Position numbers and translations under genes: made by a program. The notes under the pieces are model-generated. The model saw only the letters and a list, made by a program, of their open reading frames with translations, was not told the origin of the DNA and searched no databases. A stretch of DNA of 64,000 nt from Plotosus lineatus (taxonomy: Eukaryota; Chordata; Actinopteri; Siluriformes; Plotosidae), in NCBI GenBank assembly GCA_024760905.1, contig CM045733.1, positions 14,835,001 through 14,899,000 on the forward strand, read 5' to 3'. Position 1 is the first letter of the stretch. Every line of letters starts with the position of its first letter. This document shows positions 1 through 13,800 of the stretch, piece by piece.

Positions 1-1134
1 TTGGACTTTTGGAGGAACTCGAAGTAACCAGAGGAAACACATGCGAACATGAGAAAAACATGTAAATTCCACATTAACACAAACAAACAAACAAACAAAC
101 AAAAAACCCACAGCCTGGGAATCAGAACCCAGACCTTCCTACTGTGAGGTGGACGTGCTAACCACTAGTCCATCCACCGTGCTGCCCTTGTTCCTATGTC
201 GCCTAATCCTAATGCATTCATCTTCTGAACCGCTTAATCCTGATCAGGTTCACAGGGAGGCTGGCAGTGACAACCCGTTGAGAGTGGGGCTTGAACCCCC
301 AACCTTAGGATCAGTGATCCAGCACCTTTAGCACCAGGCCACCACTGAACACACTGATAACCTCGAATATTAAAACATTATGAGCAGTAAAGGGTAACTT
401 GAATAGCATTGGTTATCTCGCTATAGCCACACCTACAAAGAAGTGGAATTTATTAGGCAGGTACTGATTATGGTGTAAAATACATGAGCAGTTATGACAA
501 CATAAATCTGACTCTCTTTCACTTACTATTTGTCCAACCACTTGATCCTACTGGGGTTGAAGGGAGGCTGGTGCCTTTCTCAGTTGACACTGGGCGAACG
601 CAGGCTACACCCTGAACAGCTCACTAGATCATTGCGGAGATAATACAAACAGCCGTTTATACCTACAGTTCCATCTAGTGGTAATTCGGATCAGCTATTT
701 AGTGTAATGTGCAAATCTTCAGACTGTGGGAGAGACTCAAGCCTGGAACCTCCTTGCTCCTTGCTGAGGCGGACGTGCTAATCACCGCACGACTGTTCCA
801 CCCACGGTCACTCTAATCCACCGACACTTAAACCTAAACTATAATCTAAATGCAGTAATGATACAACCTGGCAACCAACGACGTCGAAAGACATAATGTA
901 TGCCATGGATTTGAAACAACAACACACAAAAGTACAAGCAGAGCATGCACACAGAAGCAGGAAGCTGAGATTTGAACCGAGAACCTCCTCACTTTGAGGC
1001 AACAGGGCGAGGCATTCATAATAAGATTATGGCTAGCCTCATGTCACGGCTCACTTTATTACAAAAGTCGTAATCCCCTCGTTACCTTTCTCACTTCCTC
1101 CATTCTTACCTTGTTTTTCTCTTTACTTCCTCAG
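1..1134. other. Upstream intron/5' flank with SINE fragments
   Basis: No coding exon recognised. It holds the tRNA-like head of a SINE-B copy (about 1-190, minus strand), a SINE-A head (about 195-352, minus), and another decayed SINE-B (about 540-805, minus). The last 60 bases are the pyrimidine-rich acceptor region of mical3 exon 1. No promoter or CpG island is visible. Confidence 0.6.
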
Positions 1135-1147
1135 GTGTGTTGGGATC

Positions 1148-1159
1148 ATGCTGGGATGA
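1148..1159 (+). promoter_or_regulatory. Three-codon uORF just before the mical3 start
   Basis: ATG CTG GGA TGA ends one base before the proposed start ATG at 1161. Its ATG has A at -3. A second ATG at 1156 overlaps the uORF stop and reads out of frame into the CDS. Confidence 0.5.
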
Positions 1160-1160
1160 G

Positions 1161-1427
1161 ATGGGTGATGGGCAGGTGGTGGGGGAGGGATGCCGCCCCT
1201 ATGCTCTCTTTGACAGTTTTGTGCAGGCGTCTACGTGCAGGGAGACCCTGCGGGCGTTTGAAGAGTTCTGCACTGAGCTCCGCCTGCAGCCAGGAGACAA
1301 TCCACTGTTCTACAAAACCCTGAGGTCCAGACTCCACTACTGGAGAGCCAAAGCACTATGGGCCAAGCTGGACAAACGAGCCAGCCAAAAAGAGTATCAG
1401 AGGGGCCACGCTTGTTCTAATACTACA
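1161..1427 (+). CDS. mical3: mical3 exon 1 (first coding), aa 1-89
   Basis: Start chosen at the ATG giving [10 protein letters not shown], followed by the conserved N-terminal segment [12 protein letters not shown] and [16 protein letters not shown]. The ATG has G at -3 and G at +4. A pyrimidine-rich acceptor ends at 1134, so 1135-1160 is 5' untranslated and an upstream non-coding exon must exist outside or early in the window. The donor follows ACA at 1427 (gtaaac), phase 0. Two upstream ATGs (1148, 1156) are out of frame. Confidence 0.9.
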
Positions 1428-1828
1428 GTAAACAAAAACGCACTCACTGGACTCAACTAAAAAATAAATCAGAAGTTTTTAAATACAGTACTTATAAACA
1501 AACATACTGGATTATAATTGTTGTAAAGAGTTGTTTGATTTCTATGTGTGAATTGGAGATGTGTGTTTTCTATGATTGTCAGTGTCTGATAATAGGTGCA
1601 GGACCATGTGGACTTCGCACGGCTATCGAGCTGAGTTTCCTGGGTGCGCGGGTGGTGCTGGTGGAAAAAAGGGACACTTTCTCCCGGAATAACGTCCTTC
1701 ATCTATGGCCTTCCACTATCCAAGATCTGCGTGGCCTTGGGGCCAAGAAGTTCTATGGAAAGTTTTGTGCAGGGGCCATAGATCATATAAGTGAGTGACG
1801 CTAACACTATCTGTTGTTTTTCTTTTGC

Positions 1829-1867
<39 letters not shown>

Positions 1868-4800
1868 ATATGATTGGGATATGGTCCCCTATATTTTACT
1901 GCTATAGCGCAGTGCAGCCGTGAGGGGGGGCACAAACCAGTGTCTCTCCCTCACACTGGTCCCAAGCCCGGATAAATGCAGAGGGTTGCGTCAGGAAGGG
2001 CATCCGGCGTAAAACAAATGCCAAATAAAATATACGAATCACAAGAAAGAATGACATACCGGATCGGTCGAGGCCCGGGTTAACAACGACCGCCATCAGT
2101 GCTGTTAACCAACAGGGTGCTGGTGGAAATTGGACTACTGTTGGTCGAAGAAGGAGAGGCGGGAAGCGTGTCCGTAGGCAGAGAGAGAACAGGAAAGGCA
2201 TAAGTCTCGGACTGAAAGTATGGACTTTGAATGTTGGAACTATGGCAGGAAAAGGTAGAGAGCTGGCTGACATGATGCAGAGGAGGAAGGTGGACATACT
2301 GTGTGTTCAGGAGACCAGGTGGAAAGGCAGCAAGGCTAGAAGCTTAGGAGCAGGGTTTAAGCTGTTTTTTCATGGTGTGGATGAGAAGAGAAATGGAGTC
2401 GGGGTCATCTTGAAGGAGGAGTTTGTCAGGAATGTTCTAGAAGTGAAAAGAGTGTCAGACAGAGTGATGAGTCTCAAGTTAGAAATTGAAGGTGTGATGT
2501 TCAATGGTGTTAGTGCTTATGCCCCACAGGCAGGATGTGAGCTAGAAGAGAAGGAGAGATTCTGGAGTGACTTAGATGAAGTGATGCAGAGTACCCCCAG
2601 AGGTGAAAGAGTGGTCATTGGGGCAGACTTCAATAGACATGTTGGTGCAGGAAACAGAGGGGACGAGGAAGTGATGGGTAGGGTTGGTATCCAGGACAGG
2701 AACGCAGAAGGACAGATGTTGGTAGATTTTGCAAAAAGGATGGAAATGGTTGTGGTGAATACTTTCTTCCAGAAGAGACAGGAGCATAGGGTGACTTACA
2801 AAAGCGGAGGTAGGAGCACACAGGTAGACTATATCTTGTGTAGGCGATGTAATTTGAAGGAAGTCAGTGACTGCAAAGTAGTAGCGGGTGAGAGTGTTGC
2901 CAAACAGTATAGGATGGTGGTGTGCAGGATGATGCTGATGGTGAGGAAGGTGAAGAAGGCAAAGGTAGAGCAGAAGACAAAGTGGTGGAAGGTGAAAAAG
3001 GAAGAGTGTCGGGTTGTCTTCAAGGAGGAGTTAAAACAGGCTTTGGGTGGTCAGGAAGTGCTTCCAGATGACTGGACAACTACAGCTAATGTGATCAGGG
3101 AGACAGGTAGGAGAATACTTGGTGTGTCATCTGGAAGGAAAGTAGATAAGGAGACTTGGTGGTGGAATGAGGAAGTGCAGGAGTGTGTACAAAGGAAGAG
3201 GTTAGCTAAGAAGAAGAGGGACATTGAGAGACCGAAGAGAGTAAACAGGAGTACAGGGAGACACAGCGTAAGGCAAAGGTAGCAGTGTCAAAGGCCAAAC
3301 AGAGGGCGTATGATGACTTGTATGCTCGGTTGGAAAGTAAAGAGGGAGAAAATGATTTATACAGGTTGGCACAGCAGAGAAATAGAGATGGGAAGGATGT
3401 GCAGCAAGTTAGATTGATAAAGGACAGAGAGGGAAATGTATTGACTGATGACAGAAGTGTGCTGGGAAGATGGAAAGAGTACTTTGAAGAGCTGATGAAT
3501 GAGGAAAATGAGAGAGAAAAAAGAGTAGAAGAGGTGACTGTTGAGGACCAGGAAGTAGCAAAGATTAGTAAGGGTGAAGTGAGGAGGGCATTGAAGAGGA
3601 TGAAGAATGGAAAGGCAGTTGGTCCTGATGACATACCGGTGGAGGTATGGGAGTGTCTAGGAGAGGTAGCAGTAGATTTTCTGACAAGAACATTCAACGA
3701 GGTCTTAGAGAGTGAGAGGATGCCAGAAGAATGGAGGAGAAGTGTGCTGGTGCCCATTTTTAAGAACAAGGGAGATGTGCAGAGTTGTGGCAACTACAGA
3801 GGGATAAAGTTGATGAGCCATACGATGAAGTTATGGGAAAGAATAGTGGAAGCTAGACTAAGGGCAGAGGTCAGCATTTGTGAACAACAGTTTGGTTTCA
3901 TGCCAAGAAAGAGCTCCACAGATGCAGTGTTTGCCTTGAGGATGTTAATGGAGAAGTACAGAGAAGGTCAGAGGGAGCTGCCTGTGGATTGTGTCTTTGT
4001 GGATCTAGAGAAAGCATATGACGGGGTGCCGAGAGAGGAACTGTGGTATTGCATGAGAAAGTCTGGAGTGGCAGAGAAGTATGTTAGAGTGGCGCAGGAC
4101 ATGTATACAAGATGTAAGACAGTGGTGAGGTATGCTGTCGGTATGACAGAAGAGTTCAAGCTGGAGGTGGGACTGCATCAAGGGTCAGCTCTGAGCCCCT
4201 TCTTGTTTGCTATGGTGATGGACAGGCTGACAGACGAGGTTAGACAAGATTCCCCATGGACTATGATGTTTGCAGATGACATTGTGATCTGTAGTGAGAG
4301 CAGAGAACAAGTGCATGAAAATCTAGAGAGGTGGAGGTATGCCCTGGAAAGGAGGGGAATGAAAGTTAGCCTCAGTAAGTCAGAATACATGTGCATGGAT
4401 TACAAAGACCCAAGAGTAACGGTGAGGTTACAGGGAGCAGAGATAAGGAAGGTGGGGGATTTTAAGTCCTTAGGCTCAACAATCCAGAGCAATGGAGAAT
4501 GTGGAAAAGAGATGAAGAAGCGTGTGCAGGCAGGTTGGAATGGTTGTAGAAAAGTGTCCGGTATGATGTGTGATAGGAGATAGGAGGGTATCGGCAAGAA
4601 TGAAGGGAAAAGTGTACAAGACAGTGTTGAGGCCAGCGATGTTGTATGGGTTAGAAACAGTGGCCCTGGGGAAAAGACAGGAGTCAGAGTTGGAGGTAGC
4701 AGAGATGAAAATGTTGAGGTTCTCTTTGGGAGTAACGAGGATGGATAGGATTAGGAATGAGCACATCAGAAGGACAGCACATGTAAGACGTTTTGGAGAC

Positions 4801-7800
4801 AAAGTCAGAGAGGCTAGATTGAGATGGTTTGGACATGTACAGAGGAGGGATAGTGAGTATATTGGTAAAAGGATGCTGAGGCTGGAACTACCAGGCAGAA
4901 GGTCTAGAGGAAGACCAAAGAGACGATTCATGGATGTGGTGAAGGAGGACATGAAGGTCGTATAAGTTTCTGCCGGGTACTGTCCATAAACATGCACAGT
5001 AGACATGAACAGTTGGCTGTTCCAAAATCACCCCTAGAGATGCGTGTGGGTGTGAATAGTGTTTGTCCTGCGATGACCTGACGGGCCATTGCCCAGGGTC
5101 GGATGAGATGGGCACCAGTCTTCTCACGTACCTAGTTAGGATTAAGCTGCGTAGAGAACGAATGTTCCTCCTTAACCCGTTGTTATGGGTTACTATTTGG
5201 TAGAACTATAAATTTGGTATTACATTTTTTTGTACTGATCTCATTGAATGCATGTAATAAACAAATATTGTTATTGTTGCCAAAACAGATTTTAAAAAAT
5301 AAATGCCATTGCTTTTTTTTCTGTGGCCTTTAAAGGGTTAAATGATTAATTTATTTGACCCACTATTGACAAATTTGTAACTTTTTTACAAGGAACACAG
5401 GAAAAGCTTAAGCTTACATTGCTAATCATTTACACAATAAGTAGCTAGATACAGCTGCCGTATGTATGTAATACAGAAAAATGGCAGCGTTTGATTGGTC
5501 ATCTAATTGAGGATTTAAAAACATTATTCTCATACATAATTCTTGAATTCAAATACAGTAGTATCCGTGTAACTCAGAGAAGACGGCATCATCATCATCA
5601 TCACTCTCATTATCATCATCACTTTTTAAAATGTAAAAACAAACCAATCAAAAAGTTTTGTTTGACTTTCTTGTGTTTACATATAATAAAATATTCAATG
5701 GGTTCCAGCTGGGGTTTGAAAACATTTCCATGTCCAAACAATCTAAATGAGTTTCATAGGCTGTCAGCTTCACAGTGCTTATGCCGCTCCCCTGGCCTGC
5801 ATCTGTACTGGTTAAAGTATGTAAAAAATAAATTATACATTTTTTTTGATGTTCCTATGTAGTACTGAAACAAATATGTACCTCAGACTCTGTGGGCCTG
5901 AATTGAATAGTCCTCTCAACATCCCATCTTCAGTAAATAATTGTAAATACATATATAGAGCAGCATGGAGGTGCAGTGGCTTGCACATCCGCCTCCCAGC
6001 AAGAGGGTCCTGAGTTCAGACTCCTGAGTGGTGCATTGACAAGGTGTGACTGCCAACCTGGAGAATTTCAAGTTCAAATCCAGGTTCATGCCAAATGCTA
6101 AATGTTGGGCGTATCCCATGTTCAGCTTAGATAGGTTCCGGCCTCCCCAGCACCCAGTAGGATGAAGCATTTCCACAAATTCTGAATCGATGGAGGCTAA
6201 TTGTCTGAGCTCTCACTGAAGAGAGGCATCGTATATACTCACCTCCGTGAGACCAGCCAAACTTGGACTTCATAAAGATGCAGGTGGCGGAATCACATGC
6301 TTTCACCTCCCCCTAGTTGATAGTGGCCATATGTGATAACGAGGCAGTTTTTGACTGGAGGAAATTGGATTTGACTACATTTGGGTCTGGAAAAATACAC
6401 CAAAAAAAGTTCTTGGTTTGAGTCCTGGGCACAGCGAAGGTACAGTCGGCCCTGTACTTATAAAATGAATCCGTTCCAGTGCCTTTTTCGTAATCTGAAG
6501 TTTTCATAAGTAGAGGTGCATTTTACATGTAAAATGCGTGATTCATTCCAAGGCTCCCAAGACTACCCCATAAACCCTTTAAAAATGATAAAAGTACAAC
6601 AATTTTGTATGAAATATGTATGAAGTATATGTTAAAAATCAAAGAAAATTATTTTCTTTTTTAAATTCTCTCGAACCACCCTTGCAACGCTTTAAAGTCC
6701 GGGGGTTGCTGGTCTGTAGAACCCTCACCCCCACCCTTCTTCACAAGGTCCTTAAATATGGTGGTTGCTTTTTCCGAAATAATCGCCTCCGTCACTGTAT
6801 CTCCACTTTTAATGCCTCCTTCTGCTTCAATGTCTGTCTGTCTTCCTTTCGGCTTTTTCCCTTTTACTTGGGAGTCACCACAGCGAATCATCTGATTCGC
6901 ACGTTTGATTTGGCAGAGGTTTTTACGTCAGATGCCCTTCCCGTCACAACCCTTTTTAGCAAGGGCCAGAAACACGCTGACGTCTTTGCAGCTACTCTTT
7001 ACGAAAGTCAGCAATGGTTCTTTTACATGCCTCTCACCATAGACAGTGAGAGACATGGCCCACCTTTGATAACCCAGTTAGCCGCACTGGGGAGGACAGT
7101 GGCAACCTTGTGGAGAGTGGGACTCGAACCCCCAACCTTTGGATCAGCGATCCAGCACCCTATACCACTAGACCACCACTGCCCACGCCTCCTTCTGCTT
7201 CAATATCATTCCGAAATAATCGCCTCCATCACTGTATCTCCACTTTTAAGGTCTCCTGCTTCAATATTGTCCCGATTGTAGAGGGGTTTCAGCCATACTC
7301 CTTTGCGATTTCGCTCAACCGCATCCCACTTTCTTATTTTTTATCTCCTACTTCACTTCGATTAATAACGGAGCCCGCTTCTTCTTTTCAGTGTCAGTGG
7401 AAATTCAACTCTCCTTCAGGCATGTGACAAACAGGAAGTATGGGTACAGGAATGGGTACAGTTCAGCTCCCTCCTGGCCAATGGGAGGCCAGCGGGGTGG
7501 GGTGTTGGGAGACAGCCAATGAGAGAGCAACTCGTGCATTGTTTGAATGTTTGAATGGTGCGTTTGAATTTTTGAATGGCGCTTTTCGTAAGAAGAGGTT
7601 GTTTCGTATACATAGGACGAAAATTTAGGAAAATGTTTTTCGTAAGCTGGATTTTTCATATTCAGAGGTTTTCGTAAATATAGGGTCGACTGTATTACTT
7701 TCTTTCTTTTTTTTTTTTTTTTTTAATTTTTCAACCATTTTCTCCCTAATTTTGGTCGTGTCCAAATGCGTGTTTACATTTACAGTATTTGGCAGGCGCT

Positions 7801-10800
7801 CTTATCCAGAGTCACTTACAATTAGCATTTTTATACAACTGAGCATTTGAGGTTAAGGGCCTTGCCCAAGGGCCCAACAGCGGTGACCACTGACCTTCAA
7901 AGCAGTAACCCATTGCCTTATCCACTAAGCCACTACTTCCCAATTACCCTACAGTGGTCTGAAAAACTGTTTAGGCTGAACACCATCTTCGTCCAGTGTG
8001 GGCTGAGATAGTTCCTCAACCCTTCAAAGTGGTTCAGGAGATGAGTGAATAAATGTATTAACTAAATTAGCATGATTTTTTAAGTTCATTGTTAAGTGGT
8101 AGAGTGAGCATCACATTGAATGCTCTCTCTCCTTGTGTGTCTCAACATTGTTGCCATATAATGAGAAGAGGCTGCCATACTTCAATGAAGTATACCCTGT
8201 ACTTTCCATCTTGTTTGTGAGCACAAGACTGATTACAGTTGTATTTGTGTGTAAAGGTATTCGTCAGCTGCAGCTCATACTGCTGAAAGTTGCTCTACTC
8301 CTTGGTGTGGAGGTTCATGTGAATGTGGAGTTCAAGAGTCTGAGGGAGCCTCCAGAGAACCAAGAGAACCAAAGTAAGATCACATCTACAATCCCAGAAC
8401 ATCCCAAATACAGGTCCTTCTCAAAAGATTAGCATATTGTGATGAAGTTCATTATTTTCTGGAATGTACTGATAAAAATTAAACTTTCATATATTTTAGA
8501 TTCATTGCACACCAACTGAAATATTTCAGGTCTTTTATTGTTTTAATACTGATGATTTTGGCATACAGCTCATGAAAACCCAAAATTCATATCTCAAAAA
8601 ATTAGCATATCATGTTCAGGTAGTCTAAACGAGCTATTAACCTAATCATCTGAATCAACCAATTAACTCTAAACACCTGCAAAAGATTCCTGAGGCTTTT
8701 AAAAACTCCCAGCCTGGTTCATTACTCAAAACCACAATCATGGGTAAGACTGCCGACCTGACTGCTGTCCAGAAGGCCATCATTGACACCCTCAAGCAAG
8801 AGGGTAAGACACAGAAAGAAATCTCTGAGCGAATAGGCTGTTCCCAGAGTGCCGTATCAAACCACCTCGGTGGGACGTCTGTGGGAAGGAAAAAGTGAAA
8901 GAAGGGCCGATTCCAGACCTTGGGGGACCTGTGGAAGCAGTGGACTGAGTCTGGAGTAGAAACATCCAGAGCCACTGTGCACAGGCGTGTGCAGAAAATG
9001 TGCTACAGGTGCCGCATTCCCCAGGTCAAGCCACTTTTGAACCAGAAACAGCGGCAGAAGCGCCTGATCTGGGCTACAGAGAAGCAGCACTGGACTGTTG
9101 CTCAGCGGTCCAAAGTACTTTTTTGGGATGAAAGCAAATTTTGCACGTCATTCGGAAATCAAGGTGCCAGAGTCTGGAGGAAGACTGGGGAGAGGAAATG
9201 CCAAAATGCCTGAAGTCCAGTGTCAAGTAGCCACAGTCAGTGATGGTCTGGGGTGCCATGTCAGCCGCTGGTGTTGGTCCACTGTGTTTTATCAAGGGCA
9301 GGGTCAATGCAGCTAGCTATCAGGAGATCTTGGAGCACTTCATGCTTCCATCTGCTGAAAAGCTTTATGGAGATGAAGATTTCATTTTTCAGCACAACCT
9401 GGCACCTGCTCACAGTGCCAAAACCACTGCTAAATGGTTTACTGACCATGGTATTGCTGTGCTTAATTGGCCTGCCAACTCTCCTGACCTGAAGCCCATA
9501 GAGAATCTGTGGGATATTGTGAAGAGAAAGTTGAGAGACACCAGACCCAACACTGTGGATGAGCTTAAGGCCGCTATCGAAGCATCCTGGGCCTCCATAA
9601 CACCTCAGCAGTGCCACAGGCTGATTGCCTCCATGCCACGCCGCATTGAAGCAGTCATTTCTGCAAAAGGATTCCCGACCAAGTATTGAGTGCATAACCG
9701 AACATAATTATTTGAGGGTTGACTTTTTTGTATTAAAAACACTTTTTTATTGGTCGGATGAAATATGCTATTTTTTTGAGATCGGAATTTTGGGTTTTCT
9801 TTACTTTCTTTGCCAAAATTATCAGTATTAAAACAATAAAAGGCTTGAACTACTTCAGTTGTGTGTAATGAATCTAAAATATATGAAAGTCTAATGTTTA
9901 TCAGTACATTACAGAAAATGATGAACTTTATCACAATATGCTAATTTTTTGAGAAGGACCTGTATATGGACAAAAGACTATGGGCACTTCATTATCAGAC
10001 CTGTATGTAGCTTCTTCCCAAAGTTGGCTCCACAAAGTTGAAACAGACAATTGTGTCTTCATCTGCTGTTCATCTGTAACTAAGAGACAAACCTAGCCCC
10101 CCTGCGCCCACAATGAGCTCTATGAAGACATGCCTTACCCAGATTGGTGTGGGAGAATGTGAATTGCTTGATAGCGCATGGACCTCAACCCCACTGAACA
10201 CGTTGGGGATGAACTAGAATGCCAACCTCTCCAGGTGTCCCTGCCTGATATGAGGGCTTTACCTCGATAATGATCTTGTGGATGAATGATGGGCAGCATG
10301 GTGGCCTATTGCTTAGAACATCCATCTCAGAGCAAGAAGGTCTTGGGTTCAATTCCCAGGCTCGGGTGTATCTGTGTGGAGTTCTCCACAAGTTCTGTGT
10401 GGAGTTCTCTAAATGCTTGCAAGGGTTTCCTCCTGGCTCACCAGTTTGTTTAAACGATCCAAAAACATGCTGGGCTTTTTTACTCCTGAGCCTAGTGGCT
10501 CATCAGGCCGGTGATTATTCCTGGATTCCGTAGCGTGAAACGACTAGAAGTTCAACTTCGCCTGGATGGGACGCTAGTCCATTGCAGGTTACCTTCCCAG
10601 TATATTTTTACCGGTACCCATTTATACTGCTGGGTGAACAGAGGCACACTTGTGGTTAAGATCTTGTCCAGGGGTCTTAGCACAGTGGGGGTCTCAGTGG
10701 GATTTGAACACACAACCTCCTGATCATGAGCCCAGCACCATAACCACTACGCCACCGGCCCCATTCCAAAAGCATGCACCTTTTGCATAATTGTCTGTTC

Positions 10801-13800
10801 CAAATTTCCCATATGTGTGGATATGGGCGTGTGTGTGTGTATTGGTGCTGCAATGGTCTCATGAGATGTTCAAGGTTTACACCATTTTCGCCAAGTGTTG
10901 ACTGACATTGGCACATGGCCTCTTCCCAAGCCTTGTAGGATACATCAGTTCTGCAGTTGAGTGAAAGGTAAAGTCTATTGGGCTTTTTACACCTGAGCCA
11001 TAGTGGCTCATCAGGCCGGTGCTTATCCCCAGTTTCCATAGCGTGAAGCGACCAGGAGTTCAACTCCTCCTGGATGGGACGCTAGTCCATCGCAGGTTAC
11101 CTTCCCAGTATATTTTTACTGGTACCAATTTATACTGCTGGGTGAACAGAGGCACACTTGTGGTTAAGACCTTGTCCAGGGGTCTTAGCACAGTGGGGGT
11201 CTAAATGGGATTTGAACACACAACCTCTCGATCATGAGCGCAGCACCCTGACCACCACACCACCAGCCCCACATGTGATAGAATGAATGGATAAATAAAT
11301 GCAAGAATGTTTTTCCATGTACGTCATGGTAAACGAGGCTATTACGTACTTGACCACAGAAACAGAACTAGAAACCTGGCCATTGAGAGCATAGCATTAA
11401 CATTATGCATGTAACAGTAACTGCATGCAACACACTTCCTTTATTTGACTAACCTAACCATGCTTTACGCAACAAAACTGTAATGTAGCTTATTTTACAA
11501 TTACATCACCAGTGTCTGCCTTTTCCTCTTTCATCGTACACAATTAACTTGGATTCTATTCTCAGTCTCAGACACCCTGCCTAGAATTCAGCTGATATAG
11601 AAAGTGCGTATGAAACAGAAAGCAGTGACCTTAACCCCTATGTTGAATAGCGGTATCGAAGTTTGAGCCACAATATCTACAAAGTTATGTGTACACTATA
11701 ACAGTACAACAAAAACAACAAAGATTTGTCTGAGAACTTGAAAGCAGAAACTTCTTGGCACTGTCCTTATATAGTTTGAGCTCTTCTTCTTCTTCTTCTT
11801 CTTCCCTTTTTTCAGGGGTCACCACAGCGAATCATCTGATTCACATGTTTGATTTGGCAGAGGTTTTTAGGTCGGATTCCCTTCCTGACGCAACCCTTTA
11901 GCAAGGGACAGAAACACGCTGACGGCTATGCAGCTACTCTTTACGAAACTCAGAAATAGTTCTTTTACATGAACCTCACACCATAGACAGTGAGAGACAT
12001 GGCCGGCCTTTGATAACCCAGTTAGGTGCATGGGGGGGGGCGGCAGTGACAACCTTGTGGAGAGTGGGACTCGAACCCCCAACCTTAGGATCAGCGATCC
12101 AGCGCCCTTTACCACCAGGCCACCACTGCCCATGGTTTTGAGCTCTTCAGCACAGATTATTATTATTAAGGATTAAATTCTGACTATATGTTTTTGATCT
12201 AATCATTTATGTCTAATGTAGTTTTGTGTATATTCAGTAGATGGTTTCTCTCTACTTTCCATAGTACTTCCTCTATGTGGGCTAATTGTAACTGTAAATA
12301 CGTCAAAAAAAGCCTAATTAAAGCAGAACGGGAAGAAAAGGCTACAACTACTTATTGTGTAATTATTACATACATGGGACCAGATTGATGTTGATGACTG
12401 TGGCCTGTCATTGTGGCTTTTCTTGGATATGTCCTATTCTTCATTTAGCATGAATACGTATGGTTAAAGTAACCTTTACCAAAGTCTCACATAGCCGGTT
12501 GATGCTTTCGCCTTGTGGCTGTTATTGCCGTGCCCTTTCCGCAACCGTTCCATTGGATTTTGGAGACAAGGTCACACAAAAAATATGGACTTTCCAGAGA
12601 AACACTGAGCATCTGTGCTGCGTACATTGCAGTCTTCATGTCCACCAGCAGTAAGTGCCGTGTATACAGGGATCCCTCGCTACTTTGCGCTTCAATTCAT
12701 GCGGCTTCAGTGCATCACGTTTTTTTTTTTTTTTTTTTTAAAGGGTACCTGTACCCAAAATTGACAGCATTAAAAAAGATCCACCATACCTTATTATTAA
12801 CTTTTAAACATCGCGTGATGTCGGTAGTTTATGTATAAGTCCACATTTCCTTTTCTTCTGTATGACATTCATTGCTGACGAAGGTTCAGCGCGCGGACAT
12901 GTTGGCTTTTTTTTCACTGGGGTCAAAGGTCATTGTGAAGTAACATCGTTGACAGTCGTATCGCGAATTGCAGAATGTCAGTATATTTTATTCATTGCTG
13001 ACGAAGGTTGAGCGCGCGGACATGTTGGCTTTTTTTCACTGGGGTCAAAGGTCATTGTGAAGTAACATCGTTGACAGTCGTATCGCAAATTGCAGAATGT
13101 CAGTATATTTTCCTCAAGCAATTCATGTTCTTTACAACAATTGCACTCCTGATCGGGTTTTTTGACGCACACATTTTCCACAAGAGCACCAAATATTTGC
13201 TGGTTGTTTGCTACGATTTTCCCGTGTAAGAGCTTCTGCCGACTGTCCAATATCGTCCTCCGAGTCGTCACTTTCCTGGTCCGATTTCACTAAATGTGGA
13301 TCGTCTTTCTTCAGTGGTTCATATAAATAACCTTCTGCTCCTTCTACGACACTGTCTTCGTCCATGGTTTAAAAAAAAAACCGACTATAATATCTGTTTT
13401 TTCCAATTTTCCATGAGCTTGTGTTGTGTGTCAGGTATATAGCCATAGGTTTACATTCCAATCTCGCAGTTCCGGTGGAGGCTTTGTCAACGATGTGACG
13501 TCACAGGAAATGCGACGCTGCAAAACTCCTGTGCTCTGAAGCTTGACGTTAGTGAAGCCCTTCAATCACTTAAAGCTGGTTTGTGAGAGAATATAATAAA
13601 CGCCTTATAGGTGTTTTGTCACTAGCTATACACAATACATCAAATTAGGTATATGAGTGCTTTCACTACAGGTACCCTTCAAATATTCATCAAATTAAAA
13701 ATTAAGGAAAAATTGGGGGAAAAGTTAAGGAAAATGCCACAAAAACAAGGCCAATTATGTTAAAAAACAAACAAAAAAAACCCACAAACAAACAAAACAA

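Larger units (their letters stand above)
12742..13678 (-). mobile_element. TTAA-type DNA transposon with captured gene fragment
   Basis: Perfect 12-bp inverted ends AGGGTACCTGTA / TACAGGTACCCT. Flanks are TTAA (12738-12741) and TCAA (13679-13682), a TTAA duplication with one change, as in Kolobok (or piggyBac) elements. No transposase. Cargo on the minus strand: the P2X7-C-terminal-like fragment and a TGACGTCA site. A 123-bp tandem duplication lies at 12867-13111. Inserted in TIR element M1. Confidence 0.75.

Noticed and set aside
195..352. tRNA-like sequences with A and B boxes (here and at about 25 other places)
   Set aside because: They are heads of SINE families, attached to SINE bodies, without a full cloverleaf; not tRNA genes.
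1137..1160. Extended N-terminus from a GTG in frame with mical3
   Set aside because: Vertebrate initiation at GTG is rare, and the ATG at 1161 gives the expected MGDG-type start and length.
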